Origin: Hydractinia symbiolongicarpus
Taxonomy: Eukaryota; Cnidaria; Hydrozoa; Anthoathecata; Hydractiniidae
Direction of reading: 5' to 3'
Assembly (NCBI RefSeq): GCF_029227915.1
Contig: NC_079875.1
Span: 19,523,001 to 19,587,000, forward strand
DNA: 64,000 nucleotides
Shown: in pieces, positions 41,055 through 51,888 of the stretch
Layout of the letters: every line of letters begins with the position of its first letter
Numbering within the stretch: position 1 is the first letter of the stretch
The notes under the pieces: model-generated
Told to the model about the DNA's origin: nothing
The model's input: only the letters and a program-made list of their open reading frames with translations
Databases searched by the model: none
Program-made: the position numbers and the translations under genes

Positions 41055-41246
41055 CTAATGTTTCATAAGACGCATATGACGCGTCTTATCAGCTGCAGAA
41101 GAAAAAGCATATGAACAATCATGATGATTGCACACTCCATGTAGTGTTGGATTAAATATCTCCTTGGTTTTGCACCGATAATGTTGTGCCAGCAACATAC
41201 ATACAAATGTTTTGTAGTGTCCATTATGAATATCACTCACTATCAC
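41055..41246 (-). CDS. Exon with one C2H2 zinc finger
   Basis: A 63-residue minus-strand ORF ends CNHHDCSYAFSSAADKTRHM plus RLMKH, a C-x4-C-x12-H-x4-H zinc finger placed just before the stop at 41055. No other exon of the gene is recognised on this strand. It overlaps nothing else and lies 35 bases from the first exon of the oppositely oriented Crypton-like gene. Could be a terminal exon or an orphan fragment. Confidence 0.45.
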   Translation of the reverse strand: MIVSDIHNGHYKTFVCMLLAQHYRCKTKEIFNPTLHGVCNHHDCSYAFSSAADKTRHMRLMKH

Positions 41247-41280
41247 TCAATATCACTTCCTCCAATTTTTTAATTTTCAG

Positions 41281-42460
41281 TAACCAATGTTAATAACGAA
41301 CAAGGCTTTCCTCTCGATATTGAAGACTTGTTGAACACTGAGGCTTTTACGTCCAGTGATGACGAAGAGGATATGACTAATAATGCTAACATTGAAGATG
41401 TGCTAAAAATGTCAGTGGAATTATTAAATTGTCTACATTTAAAGGTATTAACATTTTGTATTATAATTTTTTATTATACTGTCCTATTCCAGTTGCATTG
41501 ATATCAGCCCTGGCCTCTGTGTTTATATTCTAAGTAATGAGTCAAAAAAGTTAAATGATTTTTTAAGATATAATTCAAGTATGTTATGTTGCAAGGCCGA
41601 AAGTGGACACTGAAATTTTGTAATATTTCCAGTGGTTAAATTCTTAACCCTATTAGCAGGGGGATGCGGCACAATGAGCCTGCGGCTACTTTGACCAGGC
41701 ATAACTTTTGTTAGGCATGTGATTTAATGCTGAAATTTTGTGACATTTCCCAACTTTTATTAATGCGTCTGACGAAAAAAACAATTTTTTGGAAAAATTT
41801 TGTACTTCATGGGTATCTGTGCTTTGAGCCATGGATGCGTGGGATTGTATACACAGACCATTTGACTTCTTGCATAGAAATTAACATTTTTTTACAAATC
41901 CTTTTATGCATTATTACTAAGTTGTCAGCCCATGGAAATATCCATGGAAATATCCATGGGAATTTTCTTGCCGTGTACAATCTCCTGCTTCGACCTTTTC
42001 GTGCATTTGGGCATTCAACAGCTTAGTTTTGACGCGCCAATAGAAGAAAAACTAAATTGCTTCTCAGTAACTGTTGCGAAACCAGGATATACTAATAAAT
42101 TTTAAGTTGCAATTGGTTTTGCAGAGCTCTATAACATTTTTACAAAAACAGATCTCAGAAGAATTGAAAACAAGACTAACTGGAAATGTGAAATTAAATA
42201 ATGATCCTAAAATTAAAGTTTATTAACCAGAATTAATTAATCACAAATCAAATCTTAATACAATTTATTTGTGGTATCTTCTTACGTCAGCTCCGCGGAG
42301 ATATGAAACAGTGTGGAAAACGCGAAGAAAGAAGTCTTGTGTTAATTTTTTACGACTGTATTTTGTAACAATTGTTTTCTCTTTAGCCCTTGATTTGGTA
42401 GATGCTACAAGACGCGCAGATGTTGATTTTCATAAAGTTTCCGGTGACCGCAATGTAGAT
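41281..42460 (+). CDS. Crypton-like gene: upstream exons
   Basis: Three exon candidates on +: 41281-41444 (TTTTCAG acceptor, AAAG|GTATTA donor) encoding an acidic stretch with DIEDLLNTEAFTSSDDEED; 42152-42218 (AAAACAG acceptor, degraded donor AAAG|TTTATT) encoding ISEELKTRLTGNVKLNNDPK; and 42387-42460 (CTTTAG acceptor, GAT|GTAAGT donor) encoding LDLVDATRRADVDFHKVSGD. The last joins in phase to the exon at 43321. The first and second also join in phase. The first coding exon with the start codon is not found. Confidence 0.5.
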
Positions 42461-43320
42461 GTAAGTTTTTTTTCTCACCTTATTGTCTACTTTTGTTTTA
42501 AATTTTTTTAAATGAATTTATTAACACTTCTTTTAATAGTTTACTTAATGGTTACCTAAAACTGTGCGATAACAGCAAGTGGGGAAGAATATAAGGTGTT
42601 TCTTTAGTACACGATCTTATAAGCAATCGAGTTGTACTAAACCTAAGCAACTCACCAGGATGAGTTTTGGGAAGTTGGAACACTGAGACTTTAATGTTGA
42701 TGATCAAACAAGCAACCAACAAAACAATTCTTTAATAAGGGATGACAAATCGAAAAGTGTACGCCTAGCGTCAATTCGACGTTAGAAAGGATGGGAGGGG
42801 ATTATCCTTAAATAAAATTAAAAATTGCAAAAAGGTGATATTGTGTAAAGTTTGAATTTCGATTAAAAACTTCTTAGCAACTAAAGCTATAATGAAAAAA
42901 AAACGGAGTTGTTTATGAAGTCGTTTATAAGTACAAAAACATTTTCAAGATATAATTCCCTGGAAATTAAGAATGACTTAAGATTAAGACGTATTCACTT
43001 TGTATAGATAACATGTGGTACGTATGACCTCTCACTCGCTCTAAAGCGGACCTTTCACCCGAAAATAGTTAAACTTAGAATGGGTCACATCGTTGTTGGA
43101 TTAACGAATTCCGTATTTATTTTAATTATTTCGCAGTTATAAGTTGCCAAATTACGAAAGTGTAGTTCCTTTTCAGCACATTTCTCTTCTTCGAACAGTC
43201 CTTTTTAAAACAGACTAGCTTACTAGATGCCTAAGATGCAGGACTTGTCACCCAGCGTAATTTTTATATACAATTTTAACATTGCATGTTTCTTTTCATC
43301 GTGTAATATTTTAAATTTAG
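42461..43320. other. Probable intron of the Crypton-like gene
   Basis: Starts GTAAGT at 42461 and ends TTAAATTTAG at 43320. No ORF of interest inside. Confidence 0.5.
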
Positions 43321-43920
43321 ATTGATTCTATCGGTTTGTCACAAGTTGACATTGTTGGATCAAGATATAGCTCAGATACTGACAAGAAAGAAGTAATGTC
43401 TACCAGCAAATGTTCGCGTGATGGAAGTACAGATGGTAAAAACGGAGGATATAACCCATCACCTAAAGCCTCTGAAGAAATCTGTCCATCAATGCTAGGT
43501 ATCCACAGTGGCAAGAAGGAAAAAGCATCTACTATTATGTCTGATACTGTTAACAACGATAAAAATAATAAATTCATTCCATCAACTCAAACTTCTGGAG
43601 AAATCCTTCCGCCAATGCCACCAGTGAATGAAAAAAACATGCTAACGACACTGGTGTGGGCCTTGGTGATAGCTTGGGCGAAGTAATTGATACCTAATGA
43701 AGAAACCGATAGTAATGATGAAAATGAACCTTCAATTATTGATGCGTCGAAAGAAGAGTCCAATTTGTGGATACATGCAAATTGCCTTACCAAGACACTT
43801 ATCTCTGAAACTTAAAAAGGGTCCAGCTGTTGTCAAGGCGTTATCACTGCCACGTCGCGAGAGAATTAAAGCATTAGATAACCTGAAGAAGATAGGTGTT
43901 TTTAATTACATCCAAAGGAG
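43321..43920 (+). pseudogene. Crypton-like gene: N-terminal coding region with several breaks
   Basis: From the acceptor at 43320 the frame reads a Ser/Lys-rich region (SQVDIVGSRYSSDTD). The A7 run at about 43625 shifts the frame; coding sense then runs NANDTGVGLGDSLGEVIDT, shifts again near 43697 to an acidic stretch (NEETDSNDENEPSIIDAS), meets a TAA at about 43815 and continues with LPRRERIKALDNLKKIGVFN before a last shift near 43915 into the catalytic ORF. At least three indels and one stop inactivate this half, unless part is intronic. Confidence 0.55.
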
Positions 43921-45345
43921 ATGGCGAAAGAAGAACCAAAGTATATCCGAGAAAGAACAGGCAACGACGACGATGCGCTATTCGTTTTTGTTACATGCAA
44001 AGGAGCGTACAATAAGAACTATAAGGCCAGGCACCAACTTTTTTGTGGAAAAAACAATGGCCAAGTTGTGGTACCCCTTTTACCTATTGAAGCTCTTAAT
44101 TTCAATGACTTAAAAGATGACTTTAAAGCAGTACTAAACAAAATGATTTTGGATGATGTTTCATCAATGGCAAAATCTGATGCTGTAATTCTTATGATTG
44201 GATCTGGCATGTTTAATGGCCAAAAGTGTAAGTCCGGAAAAAAACATGAAGTAGAAAAGAAAGTTCGTCAAACGATGAGGCAATTGAGCCGTTTGTTCAT
44301 TGCATTTAAAGAGTCCTTAGGAATTCCTGTAGATTCTTCTGCAATGCTTAACAAAAACAATATATGTCATTTAAGAAGCGCTATCGACAAGTTGTGTGGG
44401 GATGATGAAAAATGTGGTCTAAAAGTGCAGTTACAAAATACTATTAAAGGCGCTGCTAAGATGTTGCAGGCTCATTATTTAGTTGAGGGAGATATGAAAG
44501 CTGACCAGGTGAGAGTTTTTATGGCAGTGCTGAGTTTGGTCGAGGACGAGGTATTCGGAGGAGCTTTATATAAAATAAAGCAAAAGAGGAACAAAATCAC
44601 GCAAAAGCCGGGAAACCTCCCCACTAACGAGACTGTAGAACAGCGAACTACTTACTTACGAAATTTAACTTCGAAAGAAAAGTTAGCTTATGAATTACCT
44701 GCAGAAATATATGTTGATGTGCGTGATGCAGTTTGTGCCAGGCTTACCATGTACAACGGGAGAAGAGGTGGGGAACCTGCACGTCTTTTTATATATCAGT
44801 GGAAAGAAGCTATTGATGGTACATGGTTGTGTTCCGAAACGCGTGAACAATATCAAAGTGCAATTAAATCCGGTAACCGAATAACTATTCAGGAAGGTAA
44901 AGGTAACAAACAAGTTCCGGTTTTCTTTCCGCCTGCCGTAGTGGATGCAATGAATTTCTTCTGCGATTTTGCTATCAGAAAACACTCGGATGTAGCAGAC
45001 GAGAATGAATACATATTTGCGTCCACAAAAGGAAGCGATAACCATGTATCGCTTATGGCGTGTTGTAAAAAAGCTAACTTGACTGACAAGGTAAATGGAA
45101 CTATGAATCGTCACCGTGTGTCGACGTTGATCGGATCCTTTGGGCTAAGTGAGGCAGAACAGCAGTTGGCTTTTGACCATTTTGGTCATAGTGGTGATGT
45201 AAATAGAAATATATATCAAGTTCCCCAAGCTGAAAGACAGCCAAAGTCAACAGGTCGTTACTTAGAGTTAATCGATAAGGGTTTGGATGGTGCATTAAGT
45301 GCTACACAAATTGACACTGGTACACACAGCGCTAACTCTAATTAA
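43921..45345 (+). CDS. Crypton-like tyrosine recombinase domain, intact 474-codon ORF
   Basis: The ORF starts inside a former C2H2-like finger (FVTCKGAYNKNYKARHQLFC; the first expected Cys is Phe). The C-terminal half has the tyrosine-recombinase residues in order: Arg in NGRRGGEPARL (R281/R282), Arg-His in MNRHRVSTL (R397-H398), His in FGHSGDVNRN (H423) and the nucleophile Tyr in NIYQVPQ (Y432). This family is related to Crypton transposons, which move by site-specific recombination of circular DNA and leave no inverted repeats. A long Lys-rich helical region separates finger and catalytic domain. The 474 open codons contrast with the broken N-terminal half. Confidence 0.75.
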   Translation: MAKEEPKYIRERTGNDDDALFVFVTCKGAYNKNYKARHQLFCGKNNGQVVVPLLPIEALNFNDLKDDFKAVLNKMILDDVSSMAKSDAVILMIGSGMFNGQKCKSGKKHEVEKKVRQTMRQLSRLFIAFKESLGIPVDSSAMLNKNNICHLRSAIDKLCGDDEKCGLKVQLQNTIKGAAKMLQAHYLVEGDMKADQVRVFMAVLSLVEDEVFGGALYKIKQKRNKITQKPGNLPTNETVEQRTTYLRNLTSKEKLAYELPAEIYVDVRDAVCARLTMYNGRRGGEPARLFIYQWKEAIDGTWLCSETREQYQSAIKSGNRITIQEGKGNKQVPVFFPPAVVDAMNFFCDFAIRKHSDVADENEYIFASTKGSDNHVSLMACCKKANLTDKVNGTMNRHRVSTLIGSFGLSEAEQQLAFDHFGHSGDVNRNIYQVPQAERQPKSTGRYLELIDKGLDGALSATQIDTGTHSANSN

Positions 45346-46452
45346 ACTACGTGTTCTGTTCCCGATAGCGTCAATACTATGGTAACTTTCTCACAGGAGT
45401 AGACGTTTCTACTTGCAGTAATCTTTTAAGATTTGTTTTACATTTTTTGCTCTATCAGCAATTTCTACGCATTCTGATGGGACGAAAATATTTCCTTTTT
45501 TCGATTTTGAATACGAGCTGAGATATTTCTGCTCCCTACAGACAGAAAACAAATTAAAAGAAAAGTTAGAAATTATCAATGCACGGAACGTTTTCTTTTC
45601 GACTTTTTTTGAACAGAATGTGGCGTGAAATTAGCTTTTAAAACTGTTGAAAAAAAGGTAAATTATAGTAACGCAAAAATTCGAAGACTTCCAAGAATTA
45701 AATTTTTTACCGAGAAATTAATTAGTTGAATTCTCAAATGCGCCAAATTTTCTTTCCGCTAAAAATTCTGAAAATAACATTACCAAAAATAAATATGTGT
45801 TATTTATATTATGATGCGCACTTTACTTGACTTCACGCTGGGTTGAATAAAATTTAGCTCTTCATTGAGTCAGTTGTGGACGTTAATAGGTTTCTTGACG
45901 CGCTATGGAAATCCTGGATGTATAATAAGTCATTTAAAAATAAACACATAGTTGAGAAGGTTTAATGGGACATTAATAGATATTTGATTTTAAGGGAAGA
46001 AACCTACGCGAATCACTAAAGTTAGGCCTCGCGAAAAAAGTTCAAAAAAAGGCTTAATCGCGAGAGTTTATTTCTTCAAAATATGTTGAAATAGGCTATT
46101 TGCGAAAGTTAATTCTCACGAAATTTTTTTTAACCCTGTAATTTTTTTTTGTCAGATGAAAAAAAATCCGTGTATCCCTTTCATCCTAATTGTTTAAAAG
46201 TTGTGTAATAATCGTTAACCTACTTTTTGAATAGATATGGTTATTCATCGTTGCTGGCATTTTGTGGCGCGAAAGTTTCTTTCTTTAAAGTAGATTCATT
46301 GTGAGCGCTTCCTTTGTTTATATTTTCAAAACATTACAAGTTAACTATGGCTGACTTCGCTGTTTGTGCCTTTTTTTTGTTTGTGTGATATTGTCGTTTC
46401 TAAACTTCTGTATTTACTTTTATATTTACTTTTACGTTACTTTTTGTTGTAG
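45346..46452. other. Probable intron or spacer; no gene
   Basis: AT-rich. 46020-46145 contains CGCGAAAAAAG/TTCGCGAA-like repeats that also occur at 63700-63840. Confidence 0.4.
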
Positions 46453-46864
46453 GACCCAGTGTCGAGTCTATTTTATTTGTCAGACCCACAAAGGGATATG
46501 TTTAACAAAGTATTTTCTAAATGATTAGACAAAGATCGTGGTTATCCAAGTAAGTAAAAAATAACTCTCCATATGTACTTATTTTAAATGAATTGTCTTC
46601 TTGAATCATCTTCGCAATACACGTGCACTTAATCTTTATTGCGTTATTTTTGTTTAAGTTTCTTCTATTACAATTCACGAAACAGCCTCTAAGTGACTTA
46701 TTGAATAACCTTATATTTTTTTATTTGCAGCTAGTGATGAAATGAAGTTGTTTGGAGAGCTTCACGGTGTACCACTTGAAAGAATTCAAACAAAAATAGT
46801 TAACGAAGGAATGAAAAAACGAAAAAGAACTCAAAAAAATATGAAGATGATGATGTGCGCGTGA
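46453..46864 (+). pseudogene. Crypton-like gene: last two exons
   Basis: Exons 46453-46549 (TTGTAG acceptor, CCAA|GTAAGT donor) and 46731-46864 (TTTGCAG acceptor, stop TGA 46862-46864) join in phase (1+2). They encode LFYLSDPQRDMFNKVFSK, an in-frame TGA, then LDKDRGYP and SDEMKLFGELHGVPLERIQT, ending in a basic tail KKRKRTQKN. This looks like the C-terminal part found in the same recombinase-like family, with the TGA probably replacing a Trp codon. Confidence 0.45.
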
Positions 46865-47108
46865 AAACGCCTTCCGTTTACACCATTTAATTTAATGGCT
46901 TATGTCTTACCAGTGTTTTGTTATTTTACCAATGTTTTGTTATTTTTGCAACACGATACTTAACTAATTATTGTTCTGAAAAAATTTTAATTGTAATAAC
47001 CTTCTTTTATTTTTCACAAATGAACGGTAACGCGCAAATATTTCTCGGCAAAAGAAACATACTAATTCGCTGCGGTCAACCGAACATCCCGATTTATTTA
47101 CTAATTTC
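46865..47108. other. No gene seen
   Basis: AT-rich spacer between two opposing gene fragments. Confidence 0.4.
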
Positions 47109-47395
47109 TTAGACAGAGAAGACGGAACAACTTCGATTAGTGTGTACGAAAAAGTTTAGGGTTGGCGGGCGCTTTAAAGACCACGATTTTTTTTTTGTAA
47201 CGTATAATAAATGCGCCACGACGTCGTCCTCCACATATATCTTTGATTTTTTTCGAGCGCGGTCTACCATGTTGATAAAAAAGCGGTCTGGAAGATCTGC
47301 GTTTGCGGCTCCTGTTGTTTTATCCAATCTGATTGATTTCAGTACATCAAGTACATTTTTTCTCTTGTGTGGCTGACTTGTCGGTTTCTCTTTCT
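47109..47395 (-). CDS. Unrecognised exon-like ORF
   Basis: The minus-strand frame is open from about 47395 to 47109 and encodes KRKNVLDVLKSIRLDKTTGA, DLPDRFFINMVDRARKKSK and VEDDVVAHLLYVTKKKSW. The sequence has normal protein composition and is free of repeats, but I do not recognise it. No obvious splice sites delimit it; a fragment of a mobile-element gene is possible. Confidence 0.4.
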
Positions 47396-47990
47396 AAAAG
47401 TTTCCAAATTTGTTGATATGACTGACAGCTCTATACAGACAAGAATCTGTCTCAGCGGGCACATATAGTAAAATGGATGGTGGTAAAATGTTGCACCATG
47501 TCAATTTCAGTGTTACTTGTGTACATCGAATTTTTAAATGAGTTAAACGGAAAATAGTAACGTTCACGGTTCGAGAACTAATTAACATGTGAGCGCATTG
47601 TTATCCTGCACGTCCTTAAGAACTAAATAAATTTAAGTATACACCAGTACTCACCACAGGTGGACTAAGATTTCTAATTTAACTTGCGCATTGACTAGCA
47701 TTTTCTCCGTTTCCGCACATTTCACATTTTAATAGCCACTAGGAAATTACAGCCTTGCACCTACATATATGTCACGTAAAACAGACAAATATAGCAAAGA
47801 TGTCACCATTTGATTAAAAAACGAAAAATATATATTTGTCGACTTAAGGTCCTTCCAGTGTGAAAAAAATCGGTAAGTCGACACAGAGTGTCTGCAAATC
47901 GACATTTGTTTTTCTTTTGCTTAAAATGGCACATAGGAATAGTACAGTTGGCTAAAATGAGGTGATCTCTATCGGCGAAAGTGAAATCTT
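47396..47990. other. No gene seen
   Basis: Non-coding AT-rich sequence; 47840-47910 holds short GTCGACTTA/TAAGTCGAC inverted pieces. Confidence 0.4.
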
Positions 47991-48062
47991 GGACCGAGCG
48001 GGGTTTGAACCATTGCCCATTGGATTAGCGCCCGACTGCTCTGCCAACTGAGCTATCGGTCC
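47991..48062 (-). repeat. tRNA-like sequence (SINE head or tRNA pseudogene)
   Basis: On the minus strand the 72 bases start GGACCGA and end TCGGTCC, a perfect 7-bp acceptor stem. Perfect A box (TAGCTCAGTTGG) and near-perfect B box (GGTTCAAACCC) promoter motifs are present and the D stem pairs (GCTC/GAGC). The anticodon stem and T stem pair poorly and there is no U33 in a regular loop, so it is not a functional tRNA. A GCT (Ser) anticodon is only a formal reading. A tRNA-derived SINE is likely. Confidence 0.75.
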
Positions 48063-49187
48063 GATAGCCAGACGAGTTTGCAATTGCCTTTTCTCTCACT
48101 ACAGGATCGAGCCCAGTTGGTGGTTCGAATTCGACAAACTGAGCATGCCGAAAGCATACGATTTAATCGAATTCGACTAATCAGATTCGATTAAACAGAT
48201 CGTGTATCACCGCCTTTACATGCCAAAAAAGAAAGTAATTTTTTAAACTTCCAGCACATTTTTTACCAAAAGTCAAAACAGTTATTTTTCTTCACCTGTT
48301 AGATTGTTCTTTTAGCTTTCTAAAAAGGTATGCCGCACTAGCTATGTAACTTCATATTGCCCACAAATTCAAAATGATTTAGTGTAACTCTAAATTAGAC
48401 CAAATTTGTCCCAGCTTCTTCTAGCTCGTCCATGTTGCGGTGCACACCATCGCCCGCCAACAGCTTCAATTTTGAAAAACTAAAGCAAATCCGCTGAAAT
48501 TGATTTAATGTGTGCAAAAACGATATGGAAAGTTTATCTACTTATTTATCGAAACTGTTTTCATTCTCAGCCGCCATTTTGCGCCCGCAACGTGCTCAAG
48601 GAACCAACGCATGCGCAGTCTTACTTTCTGCGCTGAAACAGCCGTGTTCGGCATGTTGTATATCTTTGCCCATAAAATCTTACACAAAAGTCAGTCATTT
48701 CAATTTGCATACAGCCCTCGGTCATTATATTTTATACAAAATATAAAAAATTCAACTTAGAAGGCGTAAAATGTTATTGTATAAATTTTTTTTTACTATT
48801 ATATATTTGCATATGGTCCTTCCTGACAAGAGTTGCACATAAAATGTAAAAAAAAACAAAAAAACAGTTTCAGTCATAACATTCAGTAATTTTTGATTAT
48901 AACCAAATATTAATTTCCGCAAAATCGATTAAACTTTGTAAAACCGCATTATAATATGCCCATAAAAAATTGTTGTGATAATAATGTGCAGAAATGAATT
49001 ATTTTTCTAGATATAAATTTATTGCGATCCAAACTCTGGTTTTTGACATTGGTTTTAAAAATAATGTTGAAAGAACTTATTGTGAAGATATTGTGTATAT
49101 ATTTTATTAAAAAAAAAACATTGTGGACTTTCAGTATTTCTTTTGGTCTGGTTTTTACACATTTGTGAATATTGAGTCCGAGTCCCG
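48063..49187. other. No gene seen
   Basis: AT-rich, with a palindromic-rich patch TTCGAATTCGA...AATCGAATTCG at 48120-48200. No supported gene. Confidence 0.4.
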
Positions 49188-49224
49188 AATCATAAATCAT
49201 AAATCATAAATCATAAATCATAAA
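49188..49224. repeat. (AAATCAT)5 minisatellite
   Basis: Five near-perfect 7-bp units in tandem. Confidence 0.9.
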
Positions 49225-49344
49225 AACCAGCTCCAGAATACCGGGTCCTAAGTCTTGGCCAGGGGTGCCGGGTCATCAGTATTACTTTTCCGATATGCCA
49301 TTCGGTTTTGCTTTCTTTCTGCATAATCTTTACGAGCTTACATA

Positions 49345-49633
49345 TAAAGGGGGGTTTTCACGAAGCGAATTGAACGGCGAATTCGATGGCGAATTGTATC
49401 TGAGCATGCGCAGTTTTGTTTGTTATGATTTTGCATCGAAATATTCGCTTCGCTGAAAAGTAGAAACTACTTTTTCGCAGCTAAAGGTTTCGCTGATAGT
49501 TTTAGACCAATCAGAACGCGGTTAACCAATGTAAACAATGAATTTGGCGTCTAATTTATTTTGTCGCGAAAATTAAAAAGCGAATTAGTCATCAAATTCG
49601 CCGTTCAATTCGCTTCGTGAAAATCCCCCTTAA
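49345..49633. mobile_element. Harbinger-type MITE, 283 bp, TAA target duplication
   Basis: The element 49348-49630 begins AGGGGGGTTTTCACGAAGCG and its end is the reverse complement with few mismatches over about 42 bases. TAA lies on both sides (49345-49347, 49631-49633). No ORF. The AGG start and 3-bp TWA duplication point to PIF/Harbinger, though the ends differ from the element at 16037. Confidence 0.88.
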
Positions 49634-51070
49634 AACGCATGTTTTTATAAAAAGAAGCTTCTGTCCAGAATTTTATGCAGAAGTTTAAAGACCTCGTACA
49701 CAGTGCTTTCTTAAAAATGTTCATCAATGGATGCCACAGGTTGGCTTTATTCTTGACTAGTTGTTTTCTCCCTCCTTTGACACACCATGTTCTAGTTTGG
49801 TTTGAATTCTATTCTCCTCTTTTCAACAATTGATCAGATGTTCTTGGTTTCCAAAAAAGGTTTTAAAGTCGAGACTAGGCCTTTGTATTTCCAAGACTAA
49901 ATTTATTTTTATAACATCAAGACTAATCCTGCGATGCTTTTAATTTGTATTGTATCGTGGAGTACTTGTTTTACACTTTACACCTACTTGTTTATTTCTA
50001 CAAAGTTACACAGACTAAATAACATTTCATGTATAGTGTGATTAAAAATACGGATTATGATATATTTTTGGAAAGCACTATCTGTGCTCCACCGAAAAAA
50101 ATTACGTTATTAATAATCGTATTAATATTTTGTTCAAGATGGTAGCCAATTTGCATCTTTGTGCTACAAGTAAGTACACGAAATAGCAATTCCTGGAAAA
50201 TGTACGACGAGAGATAATGTGACAACGAGCCTAACAAGCGAATTCTTGTGGGTGAGCTAACGAATAGTATTTTTTCTGGCTGCACGCTGCTTTATTTCGG
50301 ACCCCAGCAGAGTAATACATTATGCTGACGGGCGAACCTGTGAATTCTTCCATGGGTTAACGACTAATAATGTATTAACGCATCTACGTAACAACGTCAC
50401 ATTTTATCACAAATTCCATTTACGTTACGCGCTGTCTTTAAAAACAGGTAATGTGTTTAGCCTCATCATCAGGTTTCACCCAAATGCTTTCAACTCATTA
50501 ACATAAATGATAAGCATTTTTGATCCTAAAATAGAAGTAATTATGTTAAGCACGTTTTTTATAATCTCAGCTATATTATCACGGATTGTCAAATAAATAT
50601 ATTTTTTTAAGAAGAAACAAAGCTAAACGACCCTTTTATACCTAAATATTTCAAATTTTTCTAGCAGAAAGCAACACAAATCATAAAATGTTCGTAAAAC
50701 AACGAAAATGCATTCGTGCTAAACAAAACGTAGATATTTAAAAAAGTTCTTCACTTTTACTCTTTCGTTCCAATGATATATATAAAGCAATGGAAAAGAG
50801 ATTTTAGAAGTAATTTCTGTATTTTGTGTTTCGTTATCATTGAGTGTTAATTTCTACAGTCAGTTTCGAAAAAAAGTGGTTGATGCGATTAAGCTATTAG
50901 TGGCAAAATGGTTCATTTTAGTAAGCGTTTTAATGTGTAGCTTACGATTTAAAATAATATAAACACGTTAATTTCAATATTTTTTAAGTAATTTTTGCAG
51001 TAAATTTAAGTTATAGTTATATCAGAAACTAGACTCAAACAAAACTTAACCACAAAGTTATGTGCTCAAG
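49634..51070. other. No gene seen
   Basis: AT-rich, no recognisable exons or repeats beyond short runs. Confidence 0.4.
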
Positions 51071-51075
51071 AAAGT

Positions 51076-51232
51076 CAAAAGGGCTACGAACGGCTGTTGG
51101 TTTTCGACTTTAGTGACTTACACGCAAAGTGCGCTGGTCTGTTCATTGCGCAAAACGCGTTTGCCGGATTTTTAATATGTGCGCGGGATATACGGATTAT
51201 GAGCATTTTAACCGTTCGTAGCCCCTTTAAAC
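51076..51232. mobile_element. Small MITE-like inverted repeat element
   Basis: AAAGGGCTACGAACGG near 51078 pairs with CCGTTCGTAGCCCCTTT at 51213-51229. About 155 bp, GC-richer interior, no ORF. Target duplication not identified. Confidence 0.55.
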
Positions 51233-51888
51233 ATATTGGGACTGATCCTTACCTAAGAAAAGAAAGAGAAAAAAAGAAAAAAGAAAGGAAATTCGAAAAT
51301 TAACATTAAAATAATTATTTAAATATTAAGGATTACCATAGAGCTGCCACAAGTGGTCTTCTACGATGAGTTCATCGGTCCCTGTTTTATAAAAAAAGGT
51401 TATTCACAATTTACGATCATCATATTTTCTTAGGTCGAAATAACCCAGCGAGAACTTTCTTTGAAAACTAACTAATATTATGTTCTTATAAAGTTTTATG
51501 CTAAATATATATTAAGCAAGCCATAAGTTACCACCTGAACACACCCACCCAAGTCATAATGTTATTTTTCAGATGTCTTTAAACTAGAGCAACACTCATA
51601 CAACTGCTCAGATTTTTAAAAACTATTCGGAGTAAAATTAACACCTGAAAACTCATATTATTTGGTGAATTTTTAACAATAAACCTGCTTAACGAAGTAA
51701 ACCACTTCATCTGAAAAATTTACTCTAACCTAGCCTCGTTTTCATGTTATTTCATTCCATTTTTATGTTTGAATATTTATAGTCAAGTGTTTCTATTTTT
51801 GCAAGTAAAGCCCACGGTACCGAAAGGAGAAACTTATTACAAATATAAATGCTTACTTAAACTTTTTAGTAAGAAATACGCTGTTATG
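51233..51888. other. No gene seen
   Basis: AT-rich spacer. Confidence 0.4.

Noticed and set aside
47991-48062. Functional serine tRNA
   Set aside because: Anticodon stem and T stem pair poorly, so a working tRNA is unlikely.
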